A stretch of 8,043 nt of DNA from contig CAYSCH010000417.1 of the NCBI GenBank assembly GCA_964429355.1, forward strand, positions 1-8,043, read 5' to 3'. The notes under the pieces were generated by a model that did not search any database, was not told the DNA's origin, and worked only from the letters and a program-made list of their open reading frames with translations. Made by a program: the position numbers and the translations under genes. Position 1 is the stretch's first letter, and each line of letters begins with the position of its first letter. Source of the stretch: JAAYAY01 sp964429355 (lineage in GTDB: Bacteria; Planctomycetota; Planctomycetia; Pirellulales; Thermoguttaceae). Of this stretch, positions 1 through 5,562 are shown one piece after another.

Positions 1-969
1 TGCATCCAGCTTCGCGGCGCAAGCGGCACGATCGGGGCCAGCGACGGACGGCAGCTTCTCCTGCAGTCGGGGTTCTCGTTCCCCTGGGATGAGAACCTGC
101 TGCTCCCAAAGAGCACTGTTTTCGGCTGCCGCGAGCTGCCCGACGATGAACCGGTCCGGATCGGCAAGTCGAAGGAGTGGATTATCGTGCGCGTCGGTGG
201 CTGGACCATCTGGCAGCGGCTGAATGCCGACGGCAGGTTTCCGGAAGTCGACCATCACGTTCCGGCCGCCAGTGCCGAGTCGGCCCGGCTTTGCATCACT
301 CCCGGCGACGGGCAGTTCTTGCTCAAGAACCTGCCGCGATTGAACTCCGTGGACGAGTGCAATTTGCCGGTCACCGTGGATCTGAACGGCCAGGTTGCCT
401 TGCGGGCGCGGGTGCTCGGCCAGCCGGTGCCGACCGAGCTGCGGCTCACGGGCTCCTCGTATACGGGCGAGCCGATCCGGCTGAACACCAATCGCCGTTA
501 CCTGGCCCGTGCCATCCAGCTGGGGTTCCGTGAGATCCGCTTTGTCAATGCCCGAGCGCCGGTTCTCGCTCGGGACGAAGGCAGAGAGTATTTGTGGGCC
601 CTCCTGGATCCCGAGTCGGCGATTCCCCCGACGGCCGAGGTAGTGCGGGTCGATTCGCCAGTTGATTCGGAGCGCTGCTCGCCCCGTCAACCTTTTCGGA
701 GAAGACAAACCAACATGACCCGATCGAAAGCTACTTGTGTCCCCGCGGCAGAGTCGAAACCGCAAACCGACCGTTCGACACCACAACCGGCCGACAGCAG
801 CGAGCCGCTCGGCACGCTCCAGCAGGCCGCCGCCTTGCGCGACGCGCTGCGCCAGGCGGCCGCCACGGCCGCTGATCTGGTCCGGTCTCTCCAGCGGGAC
901 CGGAAGCAGACCAAGGCCCTGCGAAGCACGCTGGCGTCGCTCCGCCGGATGGAGACGCTCGAAGTCTGA
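1..969 (+). CDS. DNA polymerase III beta (sliding clamp)-like protein with C-terminal helical tail, 5' truncated
   Basis: The frame is open from base 1 to the TGA at 967-969 (322 codons visible), so the start lies upstream of the window. Seen: ASDGRQLLLQ at residues 13-22, a GRFPEVDHHVP stretch at 78-88, and NTNRRYLARAIQLGF at 162-176 followed by REYLWALLDPES. These match, in order and spacing, the DnaN hallmarks 'atDghRL', 'G.yPdy..viP' and the last-domain 'yLl.al' helix ending in 'yvymPvr'. Family knowledge: clamps encircle DNA and tether polymerases and repair enzymes. The usual clamp C-terminus is replaced by a polar linker and an Ala/Leu/Arg-rich, probably coiled-coil segment (about residues 273-322). 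An in-frame ATG at 715, with GGAG 13 bases upstream, could start a separate 84-residue protein, but a single protein is simpler. It heads an apparent operon with the next two genes. The clamp fold is likely; its role as the housekeeping clamp is doubtful given this context. Confidence 0.66.
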   Translation, partial: CIQLRGASGTIGASDGRQLLLQSGFSFPWDENLLLPKSTVFGCRELPDDEPVRIGKSKEWIIVRVGGWTIWQRLNADGRFPEVDHHVPAASAESARLCITPGDGQFLLKNLPRLNSVDECNLPVTVDLNGQVALRARVLGQPVPTELRLTGSSYTGEPIRLNTNRRYLARAIQLGFREIRFVNARAPVLARDEGREYLWALLDPESAIPPTAEVVRVDSPVDSERCSPRQPFRRRQTNMTRSKATCVPAAESKPQTDRSTPQPADSSEPLGTLQQAAALRDALRQAAATAADLVRSLQRDRKQTKALRSTLASLRRMETLEV

Positions 970-1045
970 CGTTGCCCAATTTCAAAGGGGGACGACCAGG
1001 CCAATGTGCGTGCCCGTAATTCAACCGTAACCTGAAGGAGAATCC

Positions 1046-1630
1046 ATGCCCCTGAAGATCAACGTGGGGCTGAGCAAGAAGCTTGGCCTTCCCAACTACG
1101 GCAGCGTGGGAGCCAGCTGCAACGTTGAAATCGAGGCAGATGCCTCACTGCTTCAAAACGACCTGGACGGGTTTTTCGCCCGCATCCGCGCCGCCTACGC
1201 GGCCTGCCGCCAGGCAGTTCACGACGAGCTGGCCCAACACAAACCGGCTGCTTCGGAGACGGCTGTCCGGCCGTCAGGAAACGGCACCGCACGCGGCTCG
1301 GCCTCGGCGTCCGACAGCGGCGCCGGCAGTCACGACTCCGCCGCCAATAGCAGCGGCTGCGGCGACGACGTGGATTCAGACGGTCCACAAAACGGCAACG
1401 GCTCCCATCGGGCCAGCGAGAAGCAGATGGACTACATCCGGCAGCTTGCCCGGCAGATCAAGGGGCTGGGTGTTCGTCGGCTCGAATCCCTGGCCGAGGC
1501 GATGTTCTCCAAGCCCGTGGCCGAACTTTCGTCATTGGACGCTTCCGGCCTGATCGATTGTCTGAAGGGCATCAGGCTGGGCCAGATTGATCTGGATGCT
1601 GCCCTCGATGGAGCGGTCTATGAGCACTGA
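1046..1630 (+). CDS. Conserved-looking two-part protein of unknown function in the clamp/nuclease operon
   Basis: A 194-residue protein with a good ribosome site, AAGGAG at 1035-1040, five bases before ATG. I do not recognise a named family. Three parts are visible. Residues 1-70 form a compact segment starting MPLKINVGLSKKLGLPNYGS and ending in a charged helix (FARIRAAYAACRQAVHDELA). Residues 70-125 are a Gly/Ser/Ala/Asp-rich, presumably disordered linker. Residues 127-194 are helical, beginning SEKQMDYIRQLARQIKGLG, a pattern I associate with small helical modules at the ends of plasmid and phage DNA-handling proteins (recollection only). It lacks a signal peptide and membrane segments, so it is probably cytoplasmic. 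It lies 76 bases after the clamp-like gene, and its last 11 bases overlap the start of the nuclease gene, implying coupled expression. A DNA-binding or accessory role is an inference from context alone. Confidence 0.72.
   Translation: MPLKINVGLSKKLGLPNYGSVGASCNVEIEADASLLQNDLDGFFARIRAAYAACRQAVHDELAQHKPAASETAVRPSGNGTARGSASASDSGAGSHDSAANSSGCGDDVDSDGPQNGNGSHRASEKQMDYIRQLARQIKGLGVRRLESLAEAMFSKPVAELSSLDASGLIDCLKGIRLGQIDLDAALDGAVYEH
1610..1613 (+). promoter_or_regulatory. Ribosome binding site deciding the nuclease start
   Basis: GGAG lies six bases before the ATG at 1620, inside the 3' end of the upstream gene. Earlier in-frame starts exist (TTG 1587, ATG 1596, ATG 1608), but none has a comparable site. 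The extra residues would also be read from sequence already coding for the upstream protein. This favours 1620 as the start. Confidence 0.5.
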
Positions 1631-2456
1631 ACTGGTCAGCGGCCCGTCGGTTCGAGGCCAACAGGGGGGCGTCTGGAGCTACGTCAGTCCCAGCCGATTG
1701 TCGCTGTGGGCACGATGCCCGCTGGCATTTCGTTTCCGGTATGTCGACGGGATCAAGACGCCGACCGGGGTGAGTTTGTTCCTGGGAACCCGGGTCCATG
1801 CTGGCCTGGAGGACTACTATCGACACCGGCAGCTCGGCATCTCGCTCCCGCCAGCCGACGTGGTAGATCGCATGGATCGCACGTGGGACCAATCGCTGGC
1901 CGAAGCGGAGGCCGAACCCTTGTCCCCCGCGGAATCGGCCAGATTGCGCCAGCAGGCCGGGGACCTGGTGCGGGTCTATCTCGCGCAGGTTCCTGACGAC
2001 GAACCCCGGCCGCTGGTCGTGGAGGCCGTGATGGAGGTGCCGCTGGTGGATCCTCTGACCGGCGAGGATTTTGGGATTCCCCTGTTGGGAATCGTCGACC
2101 TGGTGCTGGACGGTCCGGAGGGGGCGGCAATCGTTGATTTTAAGACAGCCGCTCGGGGTGGCGAATTGGCCGAGATCCAGCACGAGATCCAGCTCACATG
2201 CTACAGTTTCGCCTACCGCACGACGACCGGCAGGCGCGAGGCCGGCCTGGAGATACGGCGGCTGGTGAAGACCAAGGTGCCCAAGATCGAGACGCACGTG
2301 TCTCCGGCCCGGTCGGCGGAGCATTTTCGCCGGCTGTTCGGGCTGGTTCGCTGCTATCTGGACGATCTGCAGTCGAACCGGTTCGTGTACCGGCCGGGCC
2401 CGGGCTGTTTGATGTGTGACTTCCGCGACACCCATTGCCGCATGTGGTGCGGCTGA
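1620..2456 (+). CDS. PD-(D/E)XK superfamily nuclease, RecB/Cas4-like, with probable Fe-S cluster
   Basis: A 278-residue protein starting at ATG 1620. Seen in order: SLWARCPLAFRFRY (residues 28-41) with Cys33, GTRVHAGLEDYY (56-67) with His60, LLGIVDLVLDG (155-165) with Asp160, IVDFKTA (171-177) with Asp173 and Lys175, and QLTCYSFAY (191-199) with the Q-x3-Y pair. At the end, Cys263, Cys266 and Cys273 are set as C-x2-C-x6-C, with a further Cys277. Known: this D / DxK / QxxxY arrangement is the PD-(D/E)XK_1 core of RecB, AddB and Cas4 exonucleases, and one upstream plus three C-terminal cysteines hold a 4Fe-4S cluster in Cas4 and AddB. All catalytic residues are present, so it should be active on DNA. 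No cas1, cas2 or CRISPR array is in the window, so calling it Cas4 is not justified. It overlaps the preceding gene by 11 bases and is the last gene before the terminator at 2631. Confidence 0.85.
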   Translation: MSTELVSGPSVRGQQGGVWSYVSPSRLSLWARCPLAFRFRYVDGIKTPTGVSLFLGTRVHAGLEDYYRHRQLGISLPPADVVDRMDRTWDQSLAEAEAEPLSPAESARLRQQAGDLVRVYLAQVPDDEPRPLVVEAVMEVPLVDPLTGEDFGIPLLGIVDLVLDGPEGAAIVDFKTAARGGELAEIQHEIQLTCYSFAYRTTTGRREAGLEIRRLVKTKVPKIETHVSPARSAEHFRRLFGLVRCYLDDLQSNRFVYRPGPGCLMCDFRDTHCRMWCG

Positions 2457-2630
2457 GAACTCGTCAAAGTCACTTGGGGACCGTACAGATTCTCACGTCG
2501 CGTAGGGGAGAGAAAACGGCACTGGCCCCCTCCGAATTCGCGAAGTCGCTGCGGTACGAGTCCAGAGCGACTCGCTCCTTCGATCGCAGTGCTTCGGCAG
2601 TGCAAGCGACTTGAACTCGTTCCTGGAACT
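2457..2630 (+). other. Intergenic leader to the terminator with short inverted repeats
   Basis: No gene is supported here. It contains a near-perfect short palindrome (GAGCGA, C, TCGCTC at 2565-2577) and a longer-range inverted pair, AAGTCGCT at 2543-2550 with AGCGACTT at 2605-2612. It probably forms the folded 3' untranslated region of the upstream operon, but no known RNA family is recognised. Confidence 0.35.
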
Positions 2631-2688
2631 GGGCCTTACGACGGTCAGGGCTGCCGATCCGGCAGCCCTGACCGTAAGCCCTTTTTTT
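2631..2688 (+). terminator. Strong rho-independent terminator
   Basis: The left arm starts with GGGCCTTACG at 2631 and runs to 2656. The right arm (2660-2681) is almost its exact reverse complement; only one extra C and three extra bases in the left arm break the pairing. The core GTCAGGGCTGCCG pairs without mismatch around a three-base loop. Seven T follow directly at 2682-2688. The polarity fits + strand transcription from the nuclease operon. There is no A-tract on the other side, so it is not obviously bidirectional. A short open frame (TTG at 2611) runs through it, but this is not evidence of coding. Confidence 0.85.
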
Positions 2689-2967
2689 AGCTATCAGCAG
2701 GGCGATCTGCCGCAGGCGGAAATCTGCTGCGGGTCGGCGGGCACCTACAATCTGAACCAGCCCGAAATGGCCGATCGCCTCATCCGCCGCAAGGTCGAAA
2801 ACATCGTCAGCACCGGGGCCCAGATCGTGCTGGCCTCGAACGCCGGCTGCCTGCTGCAGATCGGCCGTGAGATCCGCCGCCAGCGACTCCCGATCGCCAT
2901 CCTGCACCCCATGGATCTCCTGGACATGAGCTATCGGGGCGAGCAGCCGAAGCTGCCGAAGAAGTAG
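2689..2967 (+). pseudogene. Remnant 3' end of a glycolate oxidase Fe-S subunit (GlcF-like, CCG domain)
   Basis: The frame ending at TAG 2965-2967 encodes roughly 90 residues. It includes LPQAEICCGSAGTYNLNQPE (CC at 2725-2730), then RRKVENIVSTGA, SNAGCLLQI, and a terminal LPIAILHPMDLLDMSY. This is the end of the second cysteine-rich CCG domain of GlcF/LutA-type (Fe-S)-binding proteins, which pass electrons from glycolate or lactate oxidation. Such proteins are normally about 400 residues. Here the homology begins abruptly just after the T-tract of the terminator, and the ferredoxin-like N-terminal half and first CCG domain are absent. No plausible start or ribosome site precedes the conserved part. 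I infer a gene truncated by rearrangement, or less likely a chimeric assembly join. The frame is otherwise intact, suggesting a recent break. A GGGGACA heptamer begins at the last base of its stop codon. Confidence 0.72.
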
Positions 2968-3050
2968 GGGACAGGAAGAAGAGGTCAGAGATCAGAGGTC
3001 AGTAGGCCAGAGAAGTCAACACCCCCCTGTCTCCTGCCCTCTTCCCCCTG
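2967..3050. repeat. Heptamer repeat array, switching strand midway
   Basis: On the + strand from 2967: GGGGACA, GGAAGAA, GAGGTCA, GAGATCA, GAGGTCA, then two slipped units to about 3018. From about 3023 to 3050 the same kind of unit is read on the - strand (GGGGGAA, GAGGGCA, GGAGACA). The period is 7 bases and the consensus GRGGRCA. The two halves face each other and could fold as an imperfect hairpin between the glcF remnant and the next gene. There are no conserved spacers, so it is not a CRISPR array. Confidence 0.75.
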
Positions 3051-3114
3051 AGCTATACTTCAGTAGAATGGGGCATGTACCCCTCAGCTGCTTTTCCTGC
3101 GGGCCCGGTCGGGC

Positions 3115-3360
3115 ATGGCACACGAAATCGCAAAACTGATTCTGGAACACGCTGGAACGTTCCTGGAACGTGAAGAGGCGGTCCGAACGGCCATTTCTCT
3201 GGGCATGCCACTGCAGATCATCGAGGAGTATCTGGACTGGATCGATCACCACCGCCCGTTGCCAGAGAGGGAGGGGGAGAACGAGGCAGGCGACAGGGGA
3301 CGGGAGACGGGAGATAGGAGTCAGGGGGCGGGAGGCGGAGAAGCGCAGCGGGGCGGTTGA
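3115..3360 (+). CDS. Small protein of unknown function with repeat-encoded C-terminus
   Basis: 81 residues from ATG 3115 to TGA 3358-3360. I do not recognise a named family. Residues 1-53 look like a real folded helical domain: MAHEIAKLILEHAG, then LEREEAVRTAISLGMP and IIEEYLDWIDHH, with amphipathic spacing and balanced charge. It has no signal or membrane segment. From about residue 55 the composition changes to Gly/Arg/Glu/Asp (GDRGRET, GDRSQGA), because the frame reads through a heptamer DNA array at 3289-3344. Three heptamers make seven codons, hence the seven-residue period. The original stop was probably lost or displaced by the array. No convincing Shine-Dalgarno precedes the ATG; GTCGGGC lies just before it. 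A TATACT at 3054-3059 could be a -10 element but lacks a -35 partner. It lies 147 bases after the glcF remnant; whether the two belonged together originally is unknown. Confidence 0.6.
   Translation: MAHEIAKLILEHAGTFLEREEAVRTAISLGMPLQIIEEYLDWIDHHRPLPEREGENEAGDRGRETGDRSQGAGGGEAQRGG
3289..3344 (+). repeat. Heptamer repeat array inside a coding region
   Basis: Eight consecutive 7-base units: GGCGACA, GGGGACG, GGAGACG, GGAGATA, GGAGTCA, GGGGGCG, GGAGGCG and GAGAAGC. Purine-rich, more decayed sequence extends upstream to about 3264. It belongs to the same GRGGRCA family as the arrays near 2967, 5437 and 7796, but here it lies within the last third of the small gene at 3115. Confidence 0.7.
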
Positions 3361-3692
3361 TTGCTGGGGGGGAACGGGTCGAATATATTGGGCGGGAGAA
3401 TGCTTCGACTATGCGCGTTGGTATGCTGGGGCGCTTCGCGGTGAACGAGGCCGCTGCTGGCGAGGGGAGGAGAATGCGAATCGCTGCTGAGAACCCGGTT
3501 ATCGGCCCTCTTCTTTCTCTCGTGCTCCGCACTTTTGGAGTCCTTTTGGCTGGGTTTCGTTTCTTTGAGGCAGGCCCCCATCCAAGGGCGTCTCGATGGC
3601 AAGGCGTGATTCCCGGACGAATTCAGTCGCTGATTTGGGCGCTCATCACGGCGGAGCGTGATGGCTACTTTTCGTGGAATCTCGCAAGGGCA
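3361..3692 (+). other. Leader region before the secreted glycosidase-like gene
   Basis: The frame of the downstream gene is open back to 3357, but third-codon-position GC is much lower here than downstream, and the encoded residues do not look like a domain. Candidate upstream starts in this frame are ATG 3474 (directly after GGGGAGG) and GTG 3606. Using either would place the signal peptide 30 to 73 residues inside the protein. I see no other gene. Most likely this is a long untranslated leader. Confidence 0.35.
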
Positions 3693-4553
3693 TTGAGACC
3701 AGTAGGGCTTCTGAGCGTCTTGATTGCTGTGGCGGCGGTGCTTCCGGGATCGGCGATCGCCGCCGAGGCGGATTGGGTGGAGCGGCTTTCGTATCGGCTG
3801 TTTCTGCTCAAGGACACGTCGCTGTCCTCCGATGCGGCGTTGGAAGGCGCCAAGGAACAATTCCGCCGAGCCGCGGTTTCGGGCTACAACGGCGTCGTCC
3901 TGGCCCCGTCCTCCAACCTGATCCAGCCGGAGAAGGCTGGCGCTGCGTATCTTGCCCGTTTGCGAGCACTTCGCGAGGAGGCGACTCGGGTGGGGCTGGG
4001 GCTGATTCCCGGCGTGATGCCCTTCGACGCCGCCAATCTGGCCCTGCCGTTCGATCCGCTTCTGGCCGAAGGCGTGCCTGTCGTCGGCCAGCTGTATGTC
4101 GTGGAGGGGGCTGAGGCTCACCTTCGTCCTGATCCACCAATCACCCTGACCAATGCGGGATTTGAGGCCGGCGGGGCGAATGGCATCCCCGGCTGGCAAC
4201 TTGGCGGGATGCAACCCGGTCGCAGCATCGAGATCGATTCCAGCCAGGCCTCCTACGGGAACTCGTCGCTCCGGCTGGCGAATATCGCTGAGCAGAAGGA
4301 CCGTGGGATCTATTACGCGTCTCAGAAGGTTTCCCTCCCACCCTTTCAGCTTTTTCGGGTGACCGTGTGGATCAGGGCGAAGGATCCCGGCGGGGGCGCA
4401 TATGTGTTTCTTGCGGCTCGCCTCCAAGACCGGTACTTGGGGACTCGGTTGCTTGCACCGACGGCGGGCGAGTGGAAACGCCACGATCTTCTCTTCAACA
4501 GCCTTCAAGGTGGAGAGATATCGCTCTGGCTGGCGGTCAATGATGGAGAATCG
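3693..4553 (+). CDS. Secreted glycosidase-like protein, N-terminal part (interrupted by assembly gap)
   Basis: 287 codons from the chosen TTG start to the N run. Seen: a classic Sec signal peptide, RPVGLLSVLIAVAAVLPG then SAIAA, with cleavage near residue 24. A segment reading as the first strands and helices of a TIM barrel follows (about 28-148; GYNGVVLAPSSN, ARLRALREEATRVGLGLIPG). From residue 150 comes a jelly-roll, carbohydrate-binding-module-like domain (ITLTNAGFEAGG, GIPGWQL, SYGNSSLRL, TVWIRAK, GEWKRHDLLF). Such layouts are common in exported planctomycete enzymes acting on polysaccharides. The start is uncertain: TTG 3693 gives the best signal peptide, but AAGGG is only two bases away. 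GTG 3606 or ATG 3474 are alternatives. The gene continues beyond the gap in a different frame (next CDS part). The substrate cannot be told from this sequence. Confidence 0.6.
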
Positions 4554-4563
4554 NNNNNNNNNN
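4554..4563. other. Assembly gap (10 N)
   Basis: Ten N interrupt the glycosidase-like gene. The reading frame before the gap (positions divisible by 3) and after it (remainder 2) do not join through ten bases. The gap length is therefore arbitrary, and an unknown number of bases is missing or duplicated. Confidence 0.95.
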
Positions 4564-4564
4564 A

Positions 4565-5437
4565 CCGGGAGGCGAATCGCATGGCCAGGTCCGAGGGTTC
4601 GATGGTCTGGAGATCGAACAGGTCGGGCTCCTGGACGTCCTCCGCCGTCCGGACTGCCCGTTCGTCGTGCGCAACGAGCGTGGACGAGCCTATGAGGAGG
4701 GGCGCGACTTCGAAATTCCGGATAATCGCGTACCGGAGGGGGCGTCTGAGGGCGAATTTGAAACGGACACGCGGCACCTGGCTCTGACCAGGACGACGCG
4801 CATGCGCGCTGGTGAGCGGCTCCGGGTGAGCTTCTCCACTCGACCTTGCAGCGGCCCCGTCGGCCTGTGCATGAACTCGGCACGAGTCTATGACTTCCTG
4901 GCTGCCGGGATCGATCCGCTCCAGGAAGCACTGGCCCCTGATGGCTATCACCTTGCCACGAAATACGTGTCCACGGCCAACTGGGATGACGCGTGCATCA
5001 GGACGAAGAAGACCCCCGGCGCGCAATGGGGCGACAGTCTTCAACGGCAAATCAAGATCCTCGGAACCAGGAGGACACGCCCCGTTTGCTTCGTCTGGTC
5101 CGACATGTATGAACCGTGGAATGCGCCCTATCGCGGATACTGGGCCTGCAACGGCACCTTCGAAGATGCCTGGAAGTACCTGCCGAAAGATCTCATCGTT
5201 CTGAATGGCCATTACGCCGCGGAGAAATCCAAGAGCCCAAGTTTCTTCGCCGGGAACGGCTGCCGCCAGATCATAGCCGGGGATGCCACGGTCGGCCCGT
5301 GGATGCAGGCCAATGCGGGCATTCCGGGCATCGTCGGCGTGTTGAACATTGGCGCCCCGCTGGACGAATTTGCTGCCAAGGCATGGGGTTGGCTGCCGCA
5401 GGAAGTCCGCAGCAAGCTGGCCGTGGGCGGGAAGTAG
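4565..5437 (+). CDS. Secreted glycosidase-like protein, C-terminal part (GH20-like barrel end)
   Basis: 291 codons continue the gene after the gap, with no start codon of their own needed, ending at TAG 5435-5437. Seen: the end of the binding domain (GLEIEQVGLLDVLRRP), then GLCMNSARVYDFLAAGIDPL, NWDDACIRTKKTPG, VCFVWSDMYEP (Trp178, Ser179, Asp180 of this part), YLPKDLIVLNGHY, CRQIIAGDA and GIPGIVGVLNIG. From memory, this order matches exported proteins related to GH20 (beta-hexosaminidase-like) barrels in Planctomycetes and Verrucomicrobia. In those, a Met-x-x-Asp-Glu stretch precedes the NWD segment; here the equivalent positions read LATKYVST (about 130-137), so the usual acidic pair seems absent. 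It may be a non-catalytic binder or use another mechanism. The ATG at 4859 and the GTG at 4667 inside it are not real starts. A heptamer array starts at the last base of its stop codon. Confidence 0.6.
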   Translation, partial: PGGESHGQVRGFDGLEIEQVGLLDVLRRPDCPFVVRNERGRAYEEGRDFEIPDNRVPEGASEGEFETDTRHLALTRTTRMRAGERLRVSFSTRPCSGPVGLCMNSARVYDFLAAGIDPLQEALAPDGYHLATKYVSTANWDDACIRTKKTPGAQWGDSLQRQIKILGTRRTRPVCFVWSDMYEPWNAPYRGYWACNGTFEDAWKYLPKDLIVLNGHYAAEKSKSPSFFAGNGCRQIIAGDATVGPWMQANAGIPGIVGVLNIGAPLDEFAAKAWGWLPQEVRSKLAVGGK

Positions 5438-5562
5438 AGGACGGGGGGCAGGGGACATGGGACGGGGGACGGGAAGAAGAGGACAGAGGACAGAGGACAG
5501 AGCGGCAGGGGGCAGGGGGCAGGGGTCAGGGGTCAGGGGACGGGGGACAGAGGACAGAGGGG
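5437..5562 (+). repeat. Long heptamer repeat array (about 18 units)
   Basis: Continuous 7-base units in phase: GAGGACG, GGGGGCA, GGGGACA, TGGGACG, GGGGACG, GGAAGAA, three GAGGACA, one 8-base GAGCGGCA, two GGGGGCA, two GGGGTCA, GGGGACG, GGGGACA, GAGGACA and a partial unit. The array begins on the final G of the stop codon of the gene before it. It resembles the heptameric short tandem repeats (STRR) described in cyanobacteria in form, not in sequence. Confidence 0.85.

Noticed and set aside
177..533. 118-residue + strand frame inside the clamp-like gene
   Set aside because: Out of frame with the clamp motifs, Arg/Ala/Gly-rich, and without support of its own.
1572..2435. 287-residue open frame on the - strand
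   Set aside because: It is antisense to the nuclease, whose catalytic motifs are all on the + strand; no recognisable motif in the antisense product.
2611..2688. TTG start at 2611 giving a 118-residue protein
   Set aside because: The first 26 codons read through the terminator hairpin and T-tract, with no ribosome site; only the later part is GlcF-like.
3054..3059. TATACT as a -10 promoter element for the small gene at 3115
   Set aside because: No matching -35 element; a six-base match alone is too weak to list as a promoter.
3070..3083. GGGG ... CCCC short palindrome as an operator
   Set aside because: Only the four outer pairs match cleanly and the centre is mismatched; chance is likely in GC-rich DNA.
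3357..3692. Upstream extension of the secreted protein to 3357
   Set aside because: It would bury the signal peptide over 100 residues inside the protein, and codon-position GC there is not gene-like.
3321..4931. 536-residue open frame on the - strand
   Set aside because: It runs through the N gap antisense to the signal-peptide gene; Arg/Pro/Ser-rich composition is typical of a shadow frame.
5437..5562. CRISPR array
   Set aside because: The units are 7 bases, directly adjacent, with no unique spacers.
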